Part shown: one piece after another, positions 1-5,407 of the stretch
Layout of the letters: each line of letters begins with the position of its first letter
Numbering within the stretch: position 1 is the first letter of the stretch
Assembly (NCBI GenBank): GCA_003508565.1
Contig: DNUI01000048.1
Span: 1,813 to 8,838, forward strand
Direction of reading: 5' to 3'
Source of the DNA: Syntrophaceae bacterium
GTDB lineage: Bacteria; Desulfobacterota; Syntrophia; Syntrophales; UBA2185
DNA: 7,026 bases
The notes under the pieces: model-generated
Databases searched by the model: none
What the model was told of the DNA's origin: nothing
Seen by the model: the letters and a program-made list of their open reading frames with translations, nothing else
Translations under genes and position numbers: made by a program

Positions 1-309
1 GGCATGGAAAAGGCCAAGAAGAGCATGATTAAGGTCGCTATTACGAATAGAACAGTACCCTATGAGGTAATTGGGAAATATGGGGCAGGTAGAGTGCTCC
101 TGAAGCCTGCTTCTGAGGGAACTGGTCTCATTGCGGGAGGAGCTGTCAGGGCGGTTCTTGAAGTTGCAGGAATCCATAACATATTGACGAAATGTTTAGG
201 TTCGCATAATCCACATAATCTGGTGAAAGCCACCATCGATGGTCTATGCCAATTGAAAGATCCAACGGAAATTTTAGCAATAAGAGGCAAGAGTGGCTCT
301 GAAAATTAG
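1..309 (+). CDS. rpsE: 30S ribosomal protein S5, C-terminal part (5' end outside window)
   Basis: Ribosomal protein uS5 of the small subunit, which acts in decoding fidelity and lines the mRNA entry region. The window opens inside the gene: reading frame 1 is open from base 1, with a Gly codon before the ATG at 4, so that ATG is an internal Met (family motif GMEKA) and not the start. About 102 codons are present, covering roughly the C-terminal 60 percent of a normal 165-residue S5. The S5 C-terminal domain is plain: PASEGTGLIAGGAVRAVLE, then AGIHNILTKCLGSHNPHNLVKATIDGL, ending IRGKSGSEN at a TAG. The tail is a few residues shorter than in E. coli. It is followed by an unusually long 91-nt spacer before rpmD, although the two genes are normally almost contiguous. 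Identification is secure. Confidence 0.97.
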   Translation, partial: GMEKAKKSMIKVAITNRTVPYEVIGKYGAGRVLLKPASEGTGLIAGGAVRAVLEVAGIHNILTKCLGSHNPHNLVKATIDGLCQLKDPTEILAIRGKSGSEN

Positions 310-400
310 TTATTTTACAAGAATTCACTGACAGTGTTAAAAGTTTAAAAATTTATCATAGCATTTGAAATAATTAGTTTATGGTTATAGAGGGGTAATC
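310..400 (+). other. AT-rich rpsE-rpmD spacer with small dyad and rpmD ribosome binding site
   Basis: A 91-nt spacer with strong A/T bias. It contains a short perfect inverted repeat CACTG-A-CAGTG at 326-336, several A/T runs, and near its 3' end the rpmD Shine-Dalgarno sequence AGAGGGG (389-395), 5-6 nt before the GTG start. A TTTACA hexamer (314-319) lies upstream of TTAAAA (337-342) at 17-bp spacing, but the second box is a poor -10 match, so a promoter is only a weak possibility. No reading frame here looks like a gene. Confidence 0.4.
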
Positions 401-598
401 GTGGAGAAAAAGCTTAAAATAACGCTTGTAAAAAGTTATATAACCAGGCCACAGAAGCAGCGGCAGGTTCTCCGCGGGATGGGACTGGGCAAATTGAACA
501 GGAGCGTTGTGCTTAAAGATACACCTGAGATTCGGGGCATGATCAGAAAAGTCAGCCATCTTGTGTCTATGGAGGAGCTTGAGGGGAACAAGGTATGA
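401..598 (+). CDS. rpmD: 50S ribosomal protein L30
   Basis: Ribosomal protein uL30, a small protein of the large subunit. The 65-residue product has the typical bacterial L30 length and fold-defining sequence: a first beta strand (KLKITLVKS, residues 4-12), the conserved RPQKQRQVLRGMGLGKLNRSV stretch that contacts 23S rRNA, and a second strand with the helix around IRGMIRKVSHLV. The start is GTG at 401, supported by the purine-rich AGAGGGG just upstream and by the family N-terminus. Its TGA stop overlaps the rplO start codon in an ATGA arrangement (595-598), which implies translational coupling to L15. It sits between rpsE and rplO as in most spc operons. Confidence 0.97.
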   Translation: MEKKLKITLVKSYITRPQKQRQVLRGMGLGKLNRSVVLKDTPEIRGMIRKVSHLVSMEELEGNKV

Positions 599-1038
599 AT
601 TTGAGTTCATTAAAACCACCACAGGGTTCGAGGAAAAAGAGAAAGAGGGTTGGCCGTGGTGACGGATCAGGGCATGGCGGGACATCGTGCAAAGGACATA
701 AAGGTCAGAATGCAAGATCAGGTGGGGGAGTAAGACCAGGTTTTGAAGGTGGGCAGATGCCCCTTTCCCGACGATTACCGAAAAGAGGGTTTCGCAACCC
801 TTTCCGGAAGAAAATTATTACCTTTAATTTAGAGCAGTTGAAAAAATTTCCCCAGGGGTCCGTCATCGACAAGGATCTTCTTGTCAATGCCGGGCTGATG
901 AAAAGAAAAGGGGATGGTATAAAGGTTTTAGGCAAAGGAAACATAGATTATCCTGTGTCACTTAAGGTTGACATGGTCAGTCAAGGGGCGAGGCAGAAGA
1001 TAGAGGCTGCCGGCGGTTCGATTATTTTAAACTCGTGA
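595..1038 (+). CDS. rplO: 50S ribosomal protein L15
   Basis: Ribosomal protein uL15, a large-subunit assembly protein with a long basic extension that threads through 23S rRNA. The 147-residue product is of standard length. The N-terminal half (about 1-70) is the Gly/Arg/Lys-rich extension: KRKRVGRGDGSGHGGTSCKGHKGQ, then GFEGGQMPLSRRLPKRGF. The C-terminal globular domain has the signature region starting IKVLGKG at 109-115 and ending AAGGSIIL. The ATG start at 595 overlaps the rpmD stop by 4 nt. A GAGGGG Shine-Dalgarno sequence at 581-586, inside rpmD, gives 8-nt spacing. The next gene, secY, follows after a 58-nt gap. Confidence 0.98.
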   Translation: MNLSSLKPPQGSRKKRKRVGRGDGSGHGGTSCKGHKGQNARSGGGVRPGFEGGQMPLSRRLPKRGFRNPFRKKIITFNLEQLKKFPQGSVIDKDLLVNAGLMKRKGDGIKVLGKGNIDYPVSLKVDMVSQGARQKIEAAGGSIILNS

Positions 1039-1082
1039 AAAATCTCGAACCAAATGAAAAGAAGGATGAAGCTGCCGATTAT

Positions 1083-1087
1083 AGAGG
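1083..1087 (+). promoter_or_regulatory. Ribosome binding site that decides the secY start
   Basis: AGAGG lies directly against an in-frame TTG at 1088 but 9 nt before the next in-frame TTG at 1097. An in-frame TAG at 1082-1084 rules out any start further upstream. Normal Shine-Dalgarno spacing therefore favours 1097, and the resulting MLDGLKNIGKIPEL N-terminus agrees with my recollection of related SecY proteins. Confidence 0.55.
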
Positions 1088-1096
1088 TTGCCTGAT

Positions 1097-2404
1097 TTGT
1101 TAGACGGTTTAAAAAATATAGGAAAAATTCCCGAGCTGCAAAGGAGAATTCTTTATTCATGTCTCCTTTTGGCTGTGTATCGAATAGGTGCACACGTCCC
1201 CACGCCTGGTATTGATACGGCAGCTCTGGCTGCGTATTTCGAGCAGGCGAAAGGTTCATTACTTGGATTTTTTGATATGTTTGCGGGTGGGGCTCTTTCT
1301 AATCTTTCCGTCTTTGCTCTCGGTATCATGCCCTATATCAGCGCTTCCATTATTCTTCAGCTTTTAACCATAGCTATTCCTCATTTAGAAAGACTCTCCA
1401 AGGAAGGTGAGGCTGGAAGGAGAAAAATTACTCAGTACACCAGGTATGGTACGGTGATTTTAAGTCTCATCCAGGGATTCGGTATTTCCGTTGGACTGGA
1501 AAATATGGCAGGACCTACGGGGGCTTCCATCGTGATGGAGCCCGGATGGAACTTTCGTTTAATGACCGTCATCACTTTGACGGCAGGCACAGCGTTCATA
1601 ATGTGGCTGGGGGAACAGATTACCGAAAAGGGTATCGGCAATGGAATATCATTAATCATCTTTGCCGGTATTGTGTGTCGGGGACCTGCAGCAATTTACG
1701 AGACATTCAGTTTGCTTTCAGCTGGTGAGATGGGTATTTTTTTCATCATTATCCTTATTGTCATGATGTTAGCCGTTGTTGGGATCATTGTATTTATGGA
1801 AAGCGGCCAAAGAAGAATACCCGTACAGTATGCAAAAAGGGTTGTCGGCCGAAAAATGTATGGTGGACAGACAACACACCTTCCACTGAAGGTCAACACC
1901 TCGGGAGTTATTCCTCCAATATTCGCGTCTTCAATTATCATGTTTCCGGCAACAATTGCGAACTTCATCGATCATCCGTGGATGAAGGCAGTTTCCGATG
2001 CTTTAATTCCGGGTAGGTGGATATATGAATCGCTCTATGTCGCCTTCATTGTTTTTTTCTGTTATTTTTATACAGCGGTAGTTTTTAATCCTACTGACGT
2101 TTCAGATAACATGAAGAAATATGGTGGATATGTACCGGGGATCAGGCCAGGGAAAAAAACGGCAGAATATATTGATGACGTATTGTCGAAACTGACTTTT
2201 AGTGGAGCTATATATGTGTCGGCGGTGTGTGTCCTTCCCAGCATATTGATAAGCTATTTCAATGTGCCCTTTTATTTCGGCGGAACGGCCCTCCTGATTG
2301 TGGTTGGTGTTGCCTTGGATACGGCAGGCCAGATAGAAACACATTTGTTGACGAGACAATATGAGGGCTTCATGAAGAAAGGACGCATTGCAAAAAGGCG
2401 TTAA
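1097..2404 (+). CDS. secY: Protein translocase subunit SecY
   Basis: Central channel of the SecYEG translocon in the cytoplasmic membrane; it exports or inserts unfolded proteins with SecA or the ribosome. The 435-residue product is of typical length. About ten hydrophobic segments are visible, roughly at 16-36, 70-95, 116-135, 155-172, 182-205, 212-234, 268-290, 308-330, 368-388 and 393-412. Conserved features include the plug region with FFDMFAGGALSNLSVFALGIMPYISASI (about 58-85), LGEQITEKGIGNGISLIIFAGI (171-192), and the cytoplasmic loop GGYVPGIRPGKKT with Arg350, equivalent to the essential Arg357 of E. coli. The C-terminus is basic (KKGRIAKRR). I chose the TTG start at 1097 over 1088 because of Shine-Dalgarno spacing; both are rare TTG codons. 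The map gene follows after 5 nt, with no adk between. Confidence 0.97.
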   Translation: MLDGLKNIGKIPELQRRILYSCLLLAVYRIGAHVPTPGIDTAALAAYFEQAKGSLLGFFDMFAGGALSNLSVFALGIMPYISASIILQLLTIAIPHLERLSKEGEAGRRKITQYTRYGTVILSLIQGFGISVGLENMAGPTGASIVMEPGWNFRLMTVITLTAGTAFIMWLGEQITEKGIGNGISLIIFAGIVCRGPAAIYETFSLLSAGEMGIFFIIILIVMMLAVVGIIVFMESGQRRIPVQYAKRVVGRKMYGGQTTHLPLKVNTSGVIPPIFASSIIMFPATIANFIDHPWMKAVSDALIPGRWIYESLYVAFIVFFCYFYTAVVFNPTDVSDNMKKYGGYVPGIRPGKKTAEYIDDVLSKLTFSGAIYVSAVCVLPSILISYFNVPFYFGGTALLIVVGVALDTAGQIETHLLTRQYEGFMKKGRIAKRR

Positions 2405-2409
2405 GGGTA

Positions 2410-3159
2410 ATGATCATCCTGAAGCTGCCAGAAGAAATTGAAAAAATGAGGGCGAGCAATTATATCGTCGCTGAGATCTTAAATTCATTAAAGGAAAAGG
2501 TGACACCTGGTATAACCACAGGTGAGTTGGATAACTATTCAGAAGAACTTGTGCGAAAAAAGGGAGCACAACCGGCATTTAAAGGCTACATGGGTTATCC
2601 TTATTCCCTGTGTATATCGGTGAATTCAGAAGTCGTTCATGGATTCCCCTCAAACAGGGTTTTAGTTGAGGGGGATATTGTAAGTCTTGATTTTGGGGCA
2701 TATTATAAGGGTTACTATGGAGATGCTGCCATAACGGTCCCTGTTGGTGAGGTTTCTGAGGAGGCGACAAGGTTAATACGAATTACTGAACAAGGACTTT
2801 ACAAGGGCATCAGCGAGGCGAGAGCCGGGAACCGCCTTGGTGATATATCAGCTGCTGTTCAACATTGCGTTGAAACAGCGGGTTTTTCCGTTGTGAGAGA
2901 CTTTGTAGGCCACGGAATAGGGAAAAAACTTCACGAAGAACCACAAGTTCCTAATTACGGAATAAAAGGGAGGGGAATACGACTAAAGGCTGGAATGGTT
3001 TTGGCCATTGAGCCGATGGTGAATGAAGGCACATACAAGGTCAAAGTGATTGATAATGGCTGGACGGTTATAACAGAAGATGGAAAATTATCAGCTCACT
3101 TCGAACATTCTGTTGCTATTACTGAGGACGGTCCAGACATCCTGAGCATGTCGAACTGA
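2410..3159 (+). CDS. map: Type I methionine aminopeptidase
   Basis: Cytosolic dinuclear metalloenzyme that removes the initiator Met from nascent proteins once they are deformylated. The 249-residue product has the usual length for the short, extension-free type Ia enzyme. All expected pita-bread fold residues are present: the metal ligands Asp94 (VSLDFG), Asp105 (YYGDAA), His168 (VGHGIG), Glu201 (AIEPM) and Glu232 (HFEHS), and the catalytic-site histidines His77 (VVHGFP) and His175 (KLHEEP). These are offset by about three from E. coli numbering. The ATG start lies 5 nt after the secY stop; AAAGG at 2394-2398 inside secY and AAGGG near the stop are the possible ribosome binding sites, so translation is probably coupled to secY. 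A 202-nt structured gap follows before infA. Confidence 0.97.
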   Translation: MIILKLPEEIEKMRASNYIVAEILNSLKEKVTPGITTGELDNYSEELVRKKGAQPAFKGYMGYPYSLCISVNSEVVHGFPSNRVLVEGDIVSLDFGAYYKGYYGDAAITVPVGEVSEEATRLIRITEQGLYKGISEARAGNRLGDISAAVQHCVETAGFSVVRDFVGHGIGKKLHEEPQVPNYGIKGRGIRLKAGMVLAIEPMVNEGTYKVKVIDNGWTVITEDGKLSAHFEHSVAITEDGPDILSMSN

Positions 3160-3207
3160 AATTTGCTTCACCTATTCCAAATCAGGAATTCAGTTTTCGA
3201 ATTCTTA

Positions 3208-3230
3208 TAAATCCATTACGGATGGATTTA
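3208..3230. repeat. Dyad element, copy 1 (before infA)
   Basis: Perfect 9-bp inverted repeat TAAATCCAT / ATGGATTTA around a 5-nt centre (TACGG). A closely matching dyad lies at 6534-6554 before rplQ. It could be a DNA operator, an RNA hairpin or a dispersed palindromic repeat; one window cannot separate these. Confidence 0.6.
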
Positions 3231-3309
3231 ATGCCCACCTGTGATGGGAGATGATAAAAAAGAGAAAATGCAGAGTCTCCCATGCTCGATACGGGGAGGA
3301 GTTTTAGGG

Positions 3310-3336
3310 ATGCCCCTTCAAAGTGAGACCTTATAA
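3310..3336 (+). CDS. Possible 8-codon upstream reading frame in the infA leader
   Basis: ATG at 3310 is preceded at 8-nt spacing by GGGGAGGAG (3293-3301), among the best Shine-Dalgarno matches in the window. It reads MPLQSETL and stops at TAA 3334-3336. It is out of frame with infA, whose ATG lies 25 nt after the stop and whose own ribosome binding site is weak (ATAGG). The start region lies within the GGGG/CCCC pairing and the stop within the GAGAC/GTCTC stem. There is no run of one codon type as in amino-acid attenuators. Whether it is translated is unknown; the purine-rich run could be chance. Confidence 0.25.
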   Translation: MPLQSETL

Positions 3337-3361
3337 AGTCTCTGATTGAGATAGGTTTTTT

Positions 3362-3580
3362 ATGGCGAAAGAAGAACCAATCGAAGTAGAAGGTAAGGTA
3401 GTGGAAACTTTACCAAATGCAATGTTCCGAGTTGAGCTGGAAAATGGCCACCGAGTACTCGCCCATATTTCAGGTAAAATGCGGATGCATTTTATCAAGA
3501 TATTGCCTGGTGATAAAGTGACTGTTGAGCTTTCTCCCTACGATTTAACGCGTGGTAGGATTATTTACAGAACCAAATAA
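3362..3580 (+). CDS. infA: Translation initiation factor IF-1
   Basis: Small OB-fold protein that occupies the A site of the 30S subunit during initiation and assists IF2 and IF3. The 72-residue product has the exact family length and closely resembles the E. coli protein: MAKEEPIEVEGKVVETLPNA, then MFRVELENGHRVLAHISGKMR, then GDKVTVELSPYDLTRGRI. The ATG start is fixed by the MAKE N-terminus and an in-frame TGA at 3347-3349. The ribosome binding site is weak, only ATAGG (3351-3355), followed by six T residues up to the ATG. Given the structured leader and the strong purine-rich site upstream, translational control is plausible. rpmJ follows after 63 nt. Confidence 0.97.
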   Translation: MAKEEPIEVEGKVVETLPNAMFRVELENGHRVLAHISGKMRMHFIKILPGDKVTVELSPYDLTRGRIIYRTK

Positions 3581-3590
3581 ACCGGAATAA

Positions 3591-3627
3591 GTAGAGTGCG
3601 CATGGCAATATCCATTGAGCAATCTAC
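3591..3627 (+). promoter_or_regulatory. Stem-loop between infA and rpmJ
   Basis: GTAGAGTGC (3591-3599) pairs with GCAATCTAC (3619-3627) at eight of nine positions, with one G-A mismatch. Inside, ATGG (3602-3605) pairs with CCAT (3612-3615) around a CAATAT loop. The structure ends 3 nt before the rpmJ Shine-Dalgarno sequence. There is no U-run after it, so a terminator is unlikely; a role in processing, stability or rpmJ translation is inference. Confidence 0.45.
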
Positions 3628-3643
3628 GTGAGGAGTGAATGTT

Positions 3644-3757
3644 GTGAAAGTTAGATCTTCTGTGAAAAAGATTTGTGATAAATGTAAGATTATCAAAAGA
3701 CGTGGTGTTTTGAGGGTTATTTGTGAGAATCCCAAGCACAAGCAGAGACAAGGATAG
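3644..3757 (+). CDS. rpmJ: 50S ribosomal protein L36 (zinc-binding form)
   Basis: Ribosomal protein bL36, the smallest large-subunit protein. The 37-residue product MKVRSSVKKICDKCK...ENPKHKQRQG has the standard length and the zinc-ribbon ligands Cys11, Cys14, Cys27 and His32 (C-X2-C-X12-C-X4-H), so it is the C+ form that binds zinc. The GTG start at 3644 is supported by the family N-terminus MKVRSSV and by AGGAG at 3631-3635 with 8-nt spacing. A two-codon frame ATG-TTG-TGA at 3639-3647 overlaps the start codon and is probably incidental. The gene lies between infA and rpsM, its usual place at the head of the alpha operon. Confidence 0.95.
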   Translation: MKVRSSVKKICDKCKIIKRRGVLRVICENPKHKQRQG

Positions 3758-3793
3758 ATAGGGAATAGTTCTTCATTATCAGGAGGTTATCAG

Positions 3794-4162
3794 GTGGCAA
3801 GAATTGCAGGAGTGGATTTACCCAAAAACAAAAGAATGGAAATCGCGTTAACGTATATATATGGAATAGGAAGGAGTAAAGCGCGAGATATTCTTGAGAA
3901 GGCAAATGTACATTATGATAAAAAAACAGATGATCTTGCTGATTCAGAAATTACCTCTATAAGAAATATTATCGATAAGGATCTCAAGGTTGAAGGCGAT
4001 TTACGACGGGAAATATCGATGTCAGTGAAGCGATTGATGGACCTTGGAGCATATCGTGGATTAAGACATAGGAAAGGACTTCCCGTCAGGGGTCAAAGAA
4101 CAAGTACAAATTCACGTACTCGGAAGGGACCGCGACGGTCAATTGCCGGTAAAAAGAAATAG
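3794..4162 (+). CDS. rpsM: 30S ribosomal protein S13
   Basis: Ribosomal protein uS13 of the small-subunit head, which contacts the P-site tRNA and forms bridges to the large subunit. The 122-residue product is of standard length. The N-terminal helix-two-turn-helix part has MARIAGVDLPKNKR and YIYGIGRSKA (21-30). The C-terminal basic tail has YRGLRHRKGLPVRGQRTSTNSRTRKG and ends GKKK. The start is GTG at 3794 with a perfect AGGAGG (3781-3786) at 7-nt spacing. The 36-nt gap after rpmJ shows no structure I would report. rpsK begins 22 nt after the stop. Confidence 0.98.
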   Translation: MARIAGVDLPKNKRMEIALTYIYGIGRSKARDILEKANVHYDKKTDDLADSEITSIRNIIDKDLKVEGDLRREISMSVKRLMDLGAYRGLRHRKGLPVRGQRTSTNSRTRKGPRRSIAGKKK

Positions 4163-4184
4163 CACGTACTGATCCGGAGGAGAG

Positions 4185-4577
4185 ATGGCAAAACAATCGA
4201 GAAGAACAGGGAAAAAAAAGGAAAAAAAGAATATAACCGAGGGGGTAGTACACATTCAATCTACCTTTAACAATACAATTATAACAATCACAGATCTCAG
4301 CGGCAATGTAATCGCCTGGTCGTCTTCTGGGACACAAGGATTTAAAGGTTCAAGAAAGAGCACCCCTTTCGCAGCGCAAGTGGCAGCCGAGGATGCAGTC
4401 AAAAAGGCAAAGGAACAGGGAATGAGGAAGGTTCAAGTGTATGTGAAAGGGCCAGGTTCAGGCAGGGAATCAGCATTAAGATCTTTACAGGTAGCTGGGC
4501 TGAGTATCAGCCTCATCAGAGATGTCACACCAATTCCTCATAATGGGTGCCGTCCTCCGAAAAGAAGGAGAGTATAG
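4185..4577 (+). CDS. rpsK: 30S ribosomal protein S11
   Basis: Ribosomal protein uS11 of the small-subunit platform, near the Shine-Dalgarno duplex and the E-site mRNA. The 130-residue product is of normal length, with a Lys-rich N-terminus (KQSRRTGKKKEKKN), the core STFNNTIITITDLSGNVIAWSS, SRKSTPFAAQVAAEDA, and the invariant C-terminus DVTPIPHNGCRPPKRRRV (113-130). The Asn-Gly pair in PHNGC (120-121) corresponds to the isoaspartate site known in E. coli S11. The ATG at 4185 is preceded by GGAGGAG. A 182-nt structured spacer follows before rpsD, far longer than the other gaps between alpha-operon ribosomal genes here. Confidence 0.98.
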   Translation: MAKQSRRTGKKKEKKNITEGVVHIQSTFNNTIITITDLSGNVIAWSSSGTQGFKGSRKSTPFAAQVAAEDAVKKAKEQGMRKVQVYVKGPGSGRESALRSLQVAGLSISLIRDVTPIPHNGCRPPKRRRV

Positions 4578-4759
4578 TTCAATAAGAAGTGGCTTTTTCG
4601 GGAAAAGCCGCAGAGAAATGACTTCGTCGAAGTGACCTTTAGCTGGGAAATGAGCCCAAGGGTCCGTAGTTTCCTATGTGTGCGTTTAACATTTTGTAAT
4701 TTGAATGAGGTTAGTAATCAATAATTAGGATTTCGAATTTCGAATAATGGGAGGTTTTT
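4578..4759 (+). promoter_or_regulatory. Structured rpsK-rpsD spacer, candidate S4 leader
   Basis: No gene is visible. The first half holds three stem-loop candidates: 4589-4611 (GTGGCTTTT with AAAAGCCGC, loop TCGGG), 4621-4633 (ACTTCG-T-CGAAGT), and 4634-4664 (GACCTT with AGGGTC, including one G-U pair, enclosing TGGG 4644-4647 with CCCA 4655-4658). The second half (from about 4684) is AT-rich and carries a tandem ATTTCGA repeat (4730-4743) just before the rpsD Shine-Dalgarno sequence. S4 is a known autogenous repressor of alpha operons in E. coli and of rpsD in Bacillus, so a structured spacer directly before rpsD is a reasonable candidate S4 target. This is inference; I could not match it to either known S4 leader. 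Confidence 0.4.
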
Positions 4760-4762
4760 TTG
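4749..4762 (+). promoter_or_regulatory. rpsD ribosome binding site and TTG start
   Basis: GGGAGG (4749-4754) is followed by a T-run and then the rare start codon TTG at 4760-4762. The next codons give ARYKESVCRLCRREG, the standard S4 N-terminus, so the TTG is the start. A strong Shine-Dalgarno sequence with a poor start codon fits a site whose efficiency is deliberately limited. Confidence 0.75.
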
Positions 4763-5386
4763 GCAAGGTATAAAGAATCCGTGTGTAGGCTGTGCCGCAG
4801 AGAAGGGTTGAAACTTTTTCTCAAAGGCGACAGGTGTTATAGTGATAAGTGTGCCTTTGAAAGAAGGAATTATGCCCCGGGTGATCATGGCCAGATTCGC
4901 AGAAAATATTCTGATTATGGTGTACAGTTAAGGGAAAAACAAAAGCTTAAAAGGATGTACGGCCTTCTGGAAAGGCAATTCAGGGGGTATTTTGAAAAAG
5001 CTGATAGGCAGAAAGGGATAACAGGTACAAATCTCTTACTTTTCTTAGAAAGGCGCCTTGATAATATGGTCTTTCGAATAGGTTTTGCCAATTCGAGGAA
5101 TGAGGCAAGACAGTTGGTAAGACATAATCATTTTTTAGTTAATGGGAAGCCGGTAAATATACCATCATATCTGGTTGGTGTGGGAAGTGAAATCCAGGTA
5201 AAGGAGAAGAGCAGGAAGGTTGGAAAGATACTTGAGGCAATGGAAATAGTTGCCAGACGGGGTATACCACAATGGTTGGAACTGGACAAGGATAACTTTA
5301 AAGGTGTGGTGAAAACTCTTCCATCCCGTGAAGAATTAGTTATGCCAGTTCAGGAGCAGTTAGTAGTTGAACTTTATTCTAAGTAA
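4760..5386 (+). CDS. rpsD: 30S ribosomal protein S4 (zinc-binding form)
   Basis: Ribosomal protein uS4, a primary 16S rRNA binder that nucleates 30S body assembly; in several bacteria it also represses its own operon. The 208-residue product is of normal length. The N-terminus carries a four-cysteine zinc motif, Cys9, Cys12, Cys26 and Cys31 (C-X2-C-X13-C-X4-C), which marks the C+ form. Next come RRNYAPGDHGQIRRK and the YGVQLREKQKLKRMYGLLERQFRGYF segment. The S4 RNA-binding domain begins near residue 95 with LERRLDNMVFRIGFANSRNEARQLVRHNHFLVNGK. The start is TTG at 4760, fixed by the MARYK N-terminus. rpoA follows after 47 nt. The protein could bind the structured spacer just upstream of its own gene. 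Confidence 0.97.
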   Translation: MARYKESVCRLCRREGLKLFLKGDRCYSDKCAFERRNYAPGDHGQIRRKYSDYGVQLREKQKLKRMYGLLERQFRGYFEKADRQKGITGTNLLLFLERRLDNMVFRIGFANSRNEARQLVRHNHFLVNGKPVNIPSYLVGVGSEIQVKEKSRKVGKILEAMEIVARRGIPQWLELDKDNFKGVVKTLPSREELVMPVQEQLVVELYSK

Positions 5387-5407
5387 TACTGTGTTGTTCT
5401 AAATAAT

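Larger units (their letters stand above)
3160..3361 (+). promoter_or_regulatory. Structured map-infA spacer, candidate infA leader
   Basis: No conserved gene lies in these 202 nt, but inverted repeats follow one another almost without gaps. They are: (a) an 8-bp stem with one G-U pair, 3184-3191 with 3199-3206; (b) the 9-bp dyad at 3208-3230; (c) ATGGGAGA 3244-3251 with TCTCCCAT 3276-3283, perfect over 8 bp; (d) GGGG 3293-3296 with CCCC 3313-3316; (e) GAGAC 3325-3329 with GTCTC 3338-3342. Segment CTCCC (3277-3281) can instead pair with GGGAG (3294-3298), which would break both (c) and (d). None is followed by a U-run, so none looks like an intrinsic terminator. I found no convincing -35/-10 pair. 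The role as a leader is inferred from structure alone. Confidence 0.45.

Noticed and set aside
314..342. Promoter TTTACA / TTAAAA in the rpsE-rpmD spacer
   Set aside because: Spacing is 17 bp and the -35-like box is good, but the -10-like box matches only about half of TATAAT in a very AT-rich stretch where such hits are expected.
374..715. Antisense frame across rpmD and rplO
   Set aside because: It overlaps two conserved ribosomal genes on the other strand and has no recognisable domain; a shadow frame.
1054..1095. 13-codon frame MKRRMKLPIIEVA before secY
   Set aside because: No ribosome binding site at usable spacing and very short; probably chance.
4589..4611. Intrinsic terminator after rpsK
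   Set aside because: The hairpin is strong but is followed by GCAGAGAAATG with no U-run, so it lacks the terminator tail.
4701..4729. Promoter TTGAAT with a downstream AT-rich box before rpsD
   Set aside because: No hexamer at 16-18 bp spacing resembles TATAAT; a promoter here is possible but not supported by sequence.
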